A stretch of 44,428 bases of DNA from Candidatus Odyssella sp. GTDB taxonomy: Bacteria > Pseudomonadota > Alphaproteobacteria > Paracaedibacterales > Paracaedibacteraceae. The stretch covers positions 1 through 44,428 of the forward strand of contig DYSP01000009.1 of NCBI GenBank assembly GCA_020718185.1, read 5' to 3'. Numbering within the stretch: the stretch's first letter is position 1; each line of letters opens with the position of its first letter. Shown piece after piece: positions 37,133 to 44,428 of the stretch. The notes under the pieces were generated by a model. The model ran no database searches and was not told the origin of the DNA. It was given only the letters and a program-made list of their open reading frames with translations. The position numbers were made by a program, and so were the translations under genes.

Positions 37133-37861
37133 ATGATGGAAAACAGCAAAACAGAAATTGTTAAAGTTCAAATTGAAAACGATACACTTGAGCTTTTTTA
37201 TGCTTTTCCCGACATTGATCACAAACAACCACTTGCAACAATTTTAGTGCTTCCCGCCTGGCATGGGCGAGATTCTTTTATGTGCGAAAAAGCTAAATGC
37301 TTTGCCGACCAAGGTTTTTTAAGCATTGCCGTGGATCTATTTGGTGACGCAAAAATTGGTAAAACTCGTGAGGAATGCCAACGTTTGATTCAACCGTTTG
37401 CCGAAAATCGCCACGCACTAAAAAAACGTCTTAGCCAACTTATCACTTTTTTACAAAATGACTCTCGGATAGATTCAAATAATATTAATGCGATCGGTTA
37501 TTGTTTTGGGGGAATGTGCGCACTTGACATGGCGCGTAATAATTTAGGGTTAAAAGCAGCTATCAGCATTCACGGTCTTTTATTCAAACCTGATTACAAC
37601 CTTCCAGATCATTATTCAGCCAAAGTTTTGGTTCTTCATGGACATAAAGACCCAATGGTTCCACATGAACAAGTCGCTGACTTTCAAAAGGAAATGAAAA
37701 AATCTGTAGATGATTGGCAGATGGTTGTTTATGGCCAAGGATTGCATTCTTTTACTTTACCCGCAGCAAATGACCCTACAATAGGGACAATTTATAATCC
37801 GCTGTTAGACCAACGAACAACAAAGTTTGTCAATAATTTCCTGGAAGAAATTGCGCCATAA
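37133..37861 (+). CDS. Dienelactone hydrolase family protein
   Basis: This is an alpha/beta hydrolase of the dienelactone hydrolase type. The nucleophile elbow GYCFGG (Cys nucleophile) lies near residues 122-127, the acid Asp in LHGHKDPMVP near 171-180 and the His in YGQGLHSFT near 201-209, so a Cys-Asp-His triad is complete. The N-terminal ILVLPAWHGRDSFM holds the oxyanion loop. No aromatic-degradation genes are nearby, so the real substrate is unknown. AAGGGG precedes the start; two ATGs in a row make 37133 or 37136 equally likely. It follows gyrB by 34 bases. Confidence 0.87.
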   Translation: MMENSKTEIVKVQIENDTLELFYAFPDIDHKQPLATILVLPAWHGRDSFMCEKAKCFADQGFLSIAVDLFGDAKIGKTREECQRLIQPFAENRHALKKRLSQLITFLQNDSRIDSNNINAIGYCFGGMCALDMARNNLGLKAAISIHGLLFKPDYNLPDHYSAKVLVLHGHKDPMVPHEQVADFQKEMKKSVDDWQMVVYGQGLHSFTLPAANDPTIGTIYNPLLDQRTTKFVNNFLEEIAP

Positions 37862-37933
37862 TCTTAACCGTCTTTTCCTGACGTGTTACTAAATTCGCTT
37901 TTACAGTTGTGTTAGATGTATTATCATTCGCAC

Positions 37934-38464
37934 CTACGCAGATAAAGAACTTTTATTACCCGCACTCGCAATAATCATTTTACCTTTATAAGTCAGGTTT
38001 TTAATGGTATCTCTCATCATATCTGCAGCCAGACCACTTAGTTGGCAAATATTCCAAGATATATTAACTAAGCTTATTTCCTTTATTTCAGATATCATTT
38101 TTAAGCTTTTGACAAGGTTATAGATACTTATATGTTGAGGAGCTATCTTAAATGGTAGAATGTGTGTTTGAGAAGAGACTAATTGAGAAATAATGCTTGC
38201 AACAAGCGTTCCGTGCTCATAATCAGGAATGTTTTTTGGCTCTACTGATGTATTTCTTGTGCCATTTGCCACATTCTAGCTCTGTTTTAAATTATTCTTA
38301 AGTAATGAATGCTCTCCATCAAAACCAGAGTCAACGACAGCTATTTTGTTATGAGAAAAATTATAATTGCTATTTCCACAATCATTTTCCTTATAAAGAG
38401 CTTCTAAAGGAGATAATCCATAAGCATTAAACGCACATAATAAAAGCAGGATCAAATAATGCAT
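37934..38464 (-). pseudogene. Secreted S8 subtilase remnant with internal stop and lost 3' end
   Basis: A signal peptide (residues 1-16) starts the frame. The Asp site KIAVVDSGFDGEH lies near residues 41-53. TAG at 38276-38278 interrupts the frame; after two further codons it continues in the same frame with the His site DYEHGTLVASII and the Asn site IIASAGNKS. It ends at 37934 before any Ser site (GTSxAAP), which is absent from the following sequence. It is therefore a decaying subtilisin-like gene, related in type to the frameshifted one at 7587-9672 but closer to the family consensus around Asp and His. The downstream half alone would start at GTG 38272. Confidence 0.85.
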
Positions 38465-38684
38465 TTTCTATTTCTCGTATTAACCTCAGTTATAGATAAA
38501 AAATTTAAAAGCAAAAGTTAGCAAGCATTTTTACAGCTGAAACTTTCAATTTTTTTCAATTACTGGGAATATTGAACATCTATAATGCATAGATAATTAT
38601 GTTTTATAAAGAATCAGGGGGGGGTATATTTTATGTTAAAAAAACAAAACATTCATCATTGTACTCACAAAGACCTGTATTTTT

Positions 38685-38722
38685 TCGTCTTTGCGAGGAA
38701 CAACATGATATAGTAATCCTAG
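38685..38722. repeat. REP-like palindrome, left-arm remnant
   Basis: GTCTTTGCGAGGA followed by AGTAATCC resembles the left arm of the hairpins at 5021-5137 and 22244-22327 (GTCAT...GAGG...GTGGTAATCC). The right arm is absent. It lies in the 289-base gap between the subtilase remnant and trxA, which otherwise shows only AT-rich sequence. Confidence 0.4.
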
Positions 38723-38753
38723 TAAAATCACTTTAATCGACAAAAGCTTTGTC

Positions 38754-39074
38754 TTAAACTGATCCTAAAATCCATTCAACAATTTTACCTTTTGGTAATA
38801 CACCAACTTTTGTTGAAACAGCTTGTCCGCTTTTAAAAAGTGTTAAAGTAGGAATGCTGCGAACACCAAATTGGGCTGGTACATTTGGATTTTGATCAAT
38901 ATTAATTTTAACAATTTTTATTTTTTCACCCATTTCTTTAGATACTTCTTCTAAGATGGGGGCAATCATACGACAAGGGCCGCACCATTCTGCCCAAAAA
39001 TCAACTAAAACTGGAACACCGGATTCCAAAACATCCTGATTAAAAGTCGCATCGCTTGTATGATGAAGAGACAT
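38754..39074 (-). CDS. trxA: Thioredoxin
   Basis: It is the general thiol-disulfide reductant, including for ribonucleotide reductase. The active site WCGPC lies at residues 30-34 in [13 protein letters not shown]. The cis-Pro is in [13 protein letters not shown] near 72-84, and the C-terminal [14 protein letters not shown] helix is normal. The length of 106 matches TrxA. It is the last gene of a minus-strand group with addA, 43 bases apart, an order usual in alphaproteobacteria. Confidence 0.96.
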   Translation of the reverse strand: MSLHHTSDATFNQDVLESGVPVLVDFWAEWCGPCRMIAPILEEVSKEMGEKIKIVKINIDQNPNVPAQFGVRSIPTLTLFKSGQAVSTKVGVLPKGKIVEWILGSV

Positions 39075-39117
39075 TATTACCTCTGCTTGTAAATATTCTT
39101 AATTATAATATAGCACA

Positions 39118-42100
39118 CTAACTTATAGAAGAAAGTGACTTTATGCTGTCTGAGCATAACATTGTTTCTGGAACATAATGCAAAACAGGGCCTGCTGTCC
39201 ACAATAAGTAGCATTCAATTTGATGTTCGGGATAAATTTGTTGCATAACCGTTGCATAATCTTCTAGTTGATTTAAAATTGCTGTCGGTGTTGAGGTAAC
39301 ATCTCTTGGAAAAGCAGCAGATGTTTTAAAATCCAGAATCTTAACAACACCATTATTTACCACCACACGATCTAAGCGTCTTAAATTTCCGTCTGGTGCC
39401 GCAATTTCCATTTCTGCCACAGCCTGGCCTTGGCAAAAAGGAATAAGTATCTCCGATTGAAGAGTTAGTAGAATTTCTTGTAAAGGAAGATTTTCTATCA
39501 CAACTTGTTGATTGCGCAAATATGTTATGGCAGCCTCTTCGCGCATTAAATCTGGTAAATCTAATAGTAATTCAAACAATCGATGAATAATGATACCCCG
39601 CTGCATAGCCGTTGTTTGAGGAATAATTGGAACGTCTTCCTTTTGACTATATTTTCGATGCTTAACGGGTTGATGCAGCCAATTATCTTGTGCTTTTTTC
39701 ACACAATGAGAAAGAGTATAATGGCCTTGGATTGCTGGCATATGTATCACCGGTGTGTATGATTTCAACCACTGATACCAAGAATCTTCCGGAATCTCTT
39801 TATCTCCATAGCCTGTTAAATAAAGGTGATCTTGTGCACGAGTTAAGGCTACATAAAATAAGCGTTTATCTTCTTGCTTTTCAAGAAACCCAACATTGCT
39901 TTTCAAATTTAATGTATAAACCGTATCGGTATCAGCACGTGGGCGCATAAGCACAAATTGCCCTTCCCCCTTTGCATCTAATTCCCACAATAATCGATCT
40001 GGCATTGATTTTTGTTTAAATCGCTCGATAATAAAAACAACAGGTGCTTGTAATCCTTTAGCGCCATGTACTGTCATTAATCGAATTTGATTTTGCGAGT
40101 TATCTGTCCCATCACGTTTAATTTCTTGATTATCGCGCTCTATTTCCCCTAAAAATTGTTGCAAAGTGATAGCTTGCCCTTCACAAAGCTTAAACGCATA
40201 ACTTAAAAATTCAGCCAGAACATCATCCGCTTCAGAACCAAAACGACTTCTAAATTTCATCAGCCCTTGCTCTTTAAACAAAATCAAATGATATAAATGA
40301 TAAGGGCTAAGGTAATCAACCTCTCTCAACAGCTTCTTTAAAAAATCATAGGCTCGTTGATAACTTATATGGTCACCGTGACGTTGATTTAACACCTGCC
40401 ATAAAGATCCGTTGCGAGATGCAGCAAGGTTCAGCAGTTCCGACTCTGTTAAACCAATAAGAGGACTTTTTAACACGCAAGCCAACGCCAAATCATCAAG
40501 GGGCAACAACAAAAATTGCCCTAATACAATTAGATCTTGAACAGCAAGATGAGTGTTTAATAAAAATCGGTCTACCCCTGCCACAGGAATTCCTTGTTTT
40601 TTCAAAGTACGAATTAATGTAGACGCAACCAACCCTCGCTGCTTAACCAATAATAAAATATCTTGAGGTTGAATAGGTTTGCCGGTTGAAGGCAATAACA
40701 TTTGGCTATCTAATAGATGCTGAATTTGCAAACTGACCTGCTCACAAACTTGGTCTAATTGTGTCTCAAGTCGACGAGATTGATTTGGAATTGGCCATGG
40801 CTCTAAGACCAACGATTGCCTTTCACCAATCACCGCTGGTAATAAATTCACACTTCCTTGATGATGAGAACGAAAGGGAAAATGCCGTGATTTTTGAGTA
40901 TGAAATTGGATAGCCATTTGATGTTCAGGTTGATTGACAATTTGATCAACTACGCTCAGTATCTCTGGTGCTGATCGAAAAGAAACTTCCAGATCAATAT
41001 CATACCAAAGTTGCCCAACAGCCTGGCATTGTTGTTGATAATCAGCACGAAAAGCAATAAAATCGCGCGGTGATGCCCCTTGAAAACTATAAATTGACTG
41101 TTTGACATCACCAACAACGAACAGGGTACAATGTTTGTTGTGGGGCGTTAAAAAATCTTGAGTCAACGCGGCAATAACGCGCCATTGGTCAGGGTTCGTA
41201 TCTTGCGCTTCATCCACCAATAAATGTTGAATACCACCTTCTAATTTATATAAAATCCACGCAGAAATATCAGACTGTGTCAACAATAGAATCGTTTTTT
41301 CAATAAGATCATCATAATCAAGCATATTTTGCTGTTGTTTGAGTCGTTGATACTCTTGAAAAATCTCACAACCTAAATAAAAAATGCAGGTAGATTTTTG
41401 CGCAACCTGCCACGTTTCCATTCTTTTATTTAACAGATAAACCTGATTAGCTTGTCCTTCGCAGCTTATTTTTTGCCTCTTTAATAGCTCGCCCTTTTTA
41501 GTTAAGTAAAGAGCCGCATAATCGGAGAATAGATTTACACGCATCATTGCATCTGCTTGAAGCCAAGAAGTCAGCACTGGATGATCAGTTTCATGAGCCA
41601 CTTGTCGCAAATAAGCCTCATCTGCAGGAGACAAAGTATATGTTTGGCTTAAATATCCTTCCACAAGATTTGGATCAAGCAGATTTTTCATAATTGGAAG
41701 GTCTAATTTTTGACACAATTCTGTTGTATAAGAATCTAAATTTGGATACTTTGTCAGCATGCTTCGAAAGTAGCGTCGATTGTCTAATAGTTCCTGTATT
41801 GCCGTTTGAAAAGAGGCGTCTTTAAAATAAGAAACTAAGATCTGGATAATACTTTGATCATCTTGCCCTAAAACGTGAGCCAATGTTTGTCGTTTTGCTT
41901 GATCTAAAAGATCATCTGCTTGACGTTCATCCATTACCTTTGGGTTGGGCGTAATCCCTGCTTCCAAAGGAAATCGATTCAACAACGTTTGGCAAAATCC
42001 ATGGATTGTCGCAATCTTAAGCCCCCCTGGCGCCTCTAATGCCAATGTATATAATTGACGTGCGCGAACCAATTGCTCATTCGTTGGCTGCCCCGCTAAA

Positions 42101-42375
42101 AGAGTTGTCAATGTTTCCATTAATACATTGTCATTGTGAAAAACCCATGCTTGTAGAGCGTCAAGCAACCGTTGTTGCATTTCTGCGGCTGCGGCCGTGG
42201 TAAAAGTAAGGCAAAGAATATGCTCAGGATTGACCCCACTTACCAAAAGAGCAAGCAATCGATCAATCAAAACCTTGGTTTTCCCTGTGCCAGCCGACGC
42301 ACTTACCCACGCACATGCCATCGGATTGGCCGCCAATTGTTGTTGGTAAATTGCTTGTGCTAACAGTGTTGTCAT
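39118..42375 (-). CDS. addA: Double-strand break repair helicase-nuclease AddA
   Basis: AddA is the UvrD-like helicase and nuclease half of AddAB, which resects DNA ends for recombination. Walker A lies in VSASAGTGKTKVLIDRLLAL near residues 24-43. Other helicase motifs are DEAQDTNPDQW near 389-399, GDVKQSIYSFQGA near 422-434, LMTVHGAKGLQAPVVF near 767-782 and FYVALTRAQDHLYLTG near 842-857. The nuclease motif DFKTS lies near 1016-1020 within VVKILDFKTS, preceded by the Asp in RRLDRVVV. The length of 1085 is near the family norm. Its usual partner addB is not upstream; a RhuM-Fic/Doc gene occupies that place, 4 bases away. Confidence 0.94.
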   Translation of the reverse strand: MTTLLAQAIYQQQLAANPMACAWVSASAGTGKTKVLIDRLLALLVSGVNPEHILCLTFTTAAAAEMQQRLLDALQAWVFHNDNVLMETLTTLLAGQPTNEQLVRARQLYTLALEAPGGLKIATIHGFCQTLLNRFPLEAGITPNPKVMDERQADDLLDQAKRQTLAHVLGQDDQSIIQILVSYFKDASFQTAIQELLDNRRYFRSMLTKYPNLDSYTTELCQKLDLPIMKNLLDPNLVEGYLSQTYTLSPADEAYLRQVAHETDHPVLTSWLQADAMMRVNLFSDYAALYLTKKGELLKRQKISCEGQANQVYLLNKRMETWQVAQKSTCIFYLGCEIFQEYQRLKQQQNMLDYDDLIEKTILLLTQSDISAWILYKLEGGIQHLLVDEAQDTNPDQWRVIAALTQDFLTPHNKHCTLFVVGDVKQSIYSFQGASPRDFIAFRADYQQQCQAVGQLWYDIDLEVSFRSAPEILSVVDQIVNQPEHQMAIQFHTQKSRHFPFRSHHQGSVNLLPAVIGERQSLVLEPWPIPNQSRRLETQLDQVCEQVSLQIQHLLDSQMLLPSTGKPIQPQDILLLVKQRGLVASTLIRTLKKQGIPVAGVDRFLLNTHLAVQDLIVLGQFLLLPLDDLALACVLKSPLIGLTESELLNLAASRNGSLWQVLNQRHGDHISYQRAYDFLKKLLREVDYLSPYHLYHLILFKEQGLMKFRSRFGSEADDVLAEFLSYAFKLCEGQAITLQQFLGEIERDNQEIKRDGTDNSQNQIRLMTVHGAKGLQAPVVFIIERFKQKSMPDRLLWELDAKGEGQFVLMRPRADTDTVYTLNLKSNVGFLEKQEDKRLFYVALTRAQDHLYLTGYGDKEIPEDSWYQWLKSYTPVIHMPAIQGHYTLSHCVKKAQDNWLHQPVKHRKYSQKEDVPIIPQTTAMQRGIIIHRLFELLLDLPDLMREEAAITYLRNQQVVIENLPLQEILLTLQSEILIPFCQGQAVAEMEIAAPDGNLRRLDRVVVNNGVVKILDFKTSAAFPRDVTSTPTAILNQLEDYATVMQQIYPEHQIECYLLWTAGPVLHYVPETMLCSDSIKSLSSIS

Positions 42376-42379
42376 TGGT

Positions 42380-43366
42380 TTATGTTTCGTCTTTCGTAAT
42401 AAGATTTAAAATGAGCTTTATCATAATATCTTTATCGCCTGGATCGCTTCGCGCCACAAGTAGTGCAAGCGCGACCAAACTTTCCTGACTTATATGGGAC
42501 ATAGAAAGACCATAAGCTGCAAGATATAAAAGCAACAAAAAACTTCCAATTCGTTTGTTACCATCGACAAAGGGATGATCTTTCAATGTAAAATAAAAAA
42601 GATGCGCTGCACGTTCATACACAGACGGATAAAGAAGCTGCCCATCAAATGTTTGATGAATTCCTCCTAAAATTTGATCTAGCCCATGCTCTCGTCGATT
42701 ACCAAAAAGAGATGATGCTTCTTTTTGTTGAATAAGATTTTCTTTAAGTTGATGAATACTTTTTAAACAAAATTCGAATGAAAAATGGTCTTCAGAGTTT
42801 TGATGCTTTTGTAAATAGGGAAGTCGATCTTCATCAAAAGCATTTAAAAGCAGCCAAGATTTTGCATAAGAATGAATAATTTCTAAAGCGGCGCCGCCAA
42901 TATCATCAACGTGACCGTGAGACAAAAGAGTTTGAGTCAAAATATCTAAGCATCGAGATATTTCATCAAGACCAACAGTTAATAAACGTTGATTGTTAAC
43001 TGTGTAACCTTTTATTAAATAGTCTTTTAGTAGATGAGACGCCCAGCGACGAAACTCAATGCCTCGCTTGGAATTGACACGATAACCAACAGATAGAATT
43101 GCATCTAGATTAAAGTGCTCAATGTTGTAAGTTTTACCATCAGTAGCAGTTGTTGCAAAAAATGCAACAGCTGAATTTTTGTCTAATTCTTCTGTTTCAA
43201 ATATTCTTTTTAAATGGCGCGAAATAACAGATTTATCCCGTCCAAATAGTTCTGCAATTTGATTAAGGCTAAGCCAAACCGTTTCGGTATGCGTATCTAG
43301 ATGAACAGCAAGAGAAATCAGTTCATCTGATGAAGAAAAAGTAACAATATTTTGTTTTTTGCTCAT
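42380..43366 (-). CDS. RhuM-Fic/Doc two-domain protein
   Basis: The N-terminal half is of the virulence-protein RhuM type: WLSLNQIAELFGRDKSVISR (about residues 31-50, a helix-turn-helix), then HLKRIFETEEL, FNLDAILSVGYRVNSKRG (86-102) and FRRWASHLLKDYL. The C-terminal half is Fic/Doc-like, with the motif HPFVDGNKR at residues 264-272. The Doc form NKR rather than NGR suggests kinase-type activity, as in phage P1 Doc acting on EF-Tu (inference). Such fused proteins occur in pathogenicity islands and toxin-antitoxin-like loci. No separate antitoxin gene is seen. The stop lies 4 bases before addA, implying cotranscription. Confidence 0.88.
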   Translation of the reverse strand: MSKKQNIVTFSSSDELISLAVHLDTHTETVWLSLNQIAELFGRDKSVISRHLKRIFETEELDKNSAVAFFATTATDGKTYNIEHFNLDAILSVGYRVNSKRGIEFRRWASHLLKDYLIKGYTVNNQRLLTVGLDEISRCLDILTQTLLSHGHVDDIGGAALEIIHSYAKSWLLLNAFDEDRLPYLQKHQNSEDHFSFEFCLKSIHQLKENLIQQKEASSLFGNRREHGLDQILGGIHQTFDGQLLYPSVYERAAHLFYFTLKDHPFVDGNKRIGSFLLLLYLAAYGLSMSHISQESLVALALLVARSDPGDKDIMIKLILNLITKDET

Positions 43367-43625
43367 AAGAGAGCCCCCACATCTATCAGTATTATCATCG
43401 ACCTATGCTTTGCTCTTTACAAAGCGATAGTTGAAGTTTTTCTAATTCTTTATATTATTATATATTTGATTTGTCATCGATTCTTTCTATTTATCCCAGG
43501 AAAGTTAGATCAGTTTATAAATTTTTTTATTTTTTACAGAAACTAAACGGCTATTTTCACGTAGATGAAACATTAAAAAACATCTTAATTAGGATTAGTA
43601 GAAAATTTTGAGAGATTTTACTTAA
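43367..43625. other. Intergenic region between RhuM-Fic/Doc gene and transporter
   Basis: About 260 AT-rich bases with no supported gene; the open plus-strand frame of 64 codons overlaps the rhuM-fic start and looks accidental. Divergent promoters are expected here, but none is clear. Confidence 0.3.
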
Positions 43626-44428
43626 ATGTCTTCTTCATCCAAATCGACCGCCCTGTCTCCGTTTATTAAAAAATCTGTCGCAATTGTCCTGATAGGAAAC
43701 TTTTTAGATTTTTTTGATCTTATGCTCGCAACACATTTAACGCTGGTGTTAACAAAAGTATTTATTCCGCCCCATTCTTCATTAACACCTATTTTAACAG
43801 TATTTACTTTTTGCTCGGCCTTTTGCATTCGACCGATAGCAGCGATATTTTGGGGGTATATAGGTGACACAATTGGCAGAGTCCCCGTCTTAATTTCAAC
43901 CACTTTTTTAATGTCAATTTCTTGTATATTGATCCCCAATATTCCCCCTTTTGCAGAATGGGGAATGATTTCTGCGATGTTGTTCTTAGGATTGCGCTTG
44001 CTTCAAGGGTTTGCAGCAGGTGGTGAATGTATTGCCGCAGATGTTTTTATTACGGAAACGGTGCCCAAACCAAAAGTCTATTTTTGTAGCGCATTAGTCG
44101 AAGCTACTTGTTCTTTAGGCGGGCTTGTTGCTTGTGGTGTTGGGGCAATATGTATTTCTCTTTCACCTGACAATGGATGGAAGATACCCTTTTATATAGG
44201 CTCAGGCGTAGCTGTTTTAGGAACGGTTGCTCGTAAAGCCCTTAAAGAAACACCTGATTTTTTGAAAACTCTTGCACACAGAGCAAAGAAAAAAGGGGCT
44301 GGGGATTTATACGCAGCCATAAATTTCAAAAATAGAAATATTCCCGCGTTGTTTGCCCTTTATCTATTTCCAGCTGTTGGTTTTTATTTTTCTTTAGCCT
44401 ACTTACCTTCTATTTTAGAATCTCAATT
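43626..44428 (+). CDS. MFS transporter, MHS/ProP-like, 3' end beyond the window
   Basis: This is a major facilitator of the metabolite:H+ symporter type, abundant in Rickettsiales-like bacteria as ProP-like transporters. The first helix has GNFLDFFDLMLATHL near residues 24-38. The loop 2-3 region reads RPIAAIFWGYIGDTIGRVPV near 73-92 (G-x-x-x-D-x-x-G-R motif). LRLLQGFAAGGE follows near 127-138, and ETPDF lies near 211-215. A GAGAG element lies about 10 bases before ATG 43626. About 267 codons are inside the window without a stop, so the gene is cut by the window end. The substrate is unknown; compatible solutes or organic acids are usual for the family. Confidence 0.85.
   Translation, partial: MSSSSKSTALSPFIKKSVAIVLIGNFLDFFDLMLATHLTLVLTKVFIPPHSSLTPILTVFTFCSAFCIRPIAAIFWGYIGDTIGRVPVLISTTFLMSISCILIPNIPPFAEWGMISAMLFLGLRLLQGFAAGGECIAADVFITETVPKPKVYFCSALVEATCSLGGLVACGVGAICISLSPDNGWKIPFYIGSGVAVLGTVARKALKETPDFLKTLAHRAKKKGAGDLYAAINFKNRNIPALFALYLFPAVGFYFSLAYLPSILESQ

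Noticed and set aside
43352-43546. Plus-strand hydrophobic frame of 64 codons
   Set aside because: It overlaps the start of the rhuM-fic gene, is low-complexity AT-rich sequence, and shows no start signals.
43622-43939. Minus-strand frame of 105 codons
   Set aside because: It is the antisense of the MFS transporter, whose helix and loop motifs are clear on the plus strand.

Overview
The window is AT-rich bacterial chromosome, most likely from an intracellular alphaproteobacterium of the Holosporales/Rickettsiales type (inference). Reasons: alphaproteobacterial gene sets (lgt-midA-pgeF; addA-trxA; dnaA-dnaN-recF-gyrB; bolA beside a J-domain gene), an MHS/ProP-like transporter, many small secreted proteins without clear family, several genes broken by single stop codons or frameshifts, IS remnants, and dispersed palindromic repeats like those in Rickettsia and its relatives.

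Layout. 1-1340: repeat debris and two secreted proteins of unknown function on the minus strand. 1446-4949: a class Ia ribonucleotide reductase operon (nrdAB). It sits behind two NrdR-like boxes and a cobalamin riboswitch, and a 143-nt palindromic element interrupts the riboswitch. 5021-9700: repeats, small unknown proteins, a probably frameshifted membrane protein, bolA, a J-domain protein and a frameshifted subtilase. 9951-14956: AGCS transporter, rpmG, rsmD-rluB, a class I glutamine amidotransferase-like hydrolase, a small lipoprotein, tRNA-Val and HU. 15215-19662: the lgt-midA-pgeF operon, an adenine deaminase gene with an internal stop, and tRNA-Pro. 19752-22415: accessory zone with a secreted ubiquitin-like protein, IS1 and IS3 remnants, a His/Lys-rich repeat protein and a composite palindromic repeat. 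22416-30703: housekeeping and envelope genes (M16 peptidase, AlgH, peroxiredoxin, lone atpC, DsbA-like, transaldolase, priA, Nudix, DUF1398-like). 30949-37098: dnaA-dnaN-recF-gyrB. 37133-44428: dienelactone hydrolase, a second decayed subtilase, trxA, addA, a RhuM-Fic/Doc protein coupled to addA, and the 5' part of an MFS transporter cut by the window end.

How it fits together. The nrd leader suggests that deoxynucleotide supply is controlled by dATP/ATP (NrdR) and by vitamin B12 (riboswitch). Class Ia enzyme does not need B12, so this wiring predicts a B12-dependent reductase elsewhere in the genome. Replication and repair functions cluster in the right half. The accessory proteins (ubiquitin-like, RhuM-Fic/Doc, subtilases, His-rich) are mostly exported or host-interaction types, and several are decaying. 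The most distinctive features are the riboswitch with its inserted palindrome and the secreted ubiquitin-like protein.
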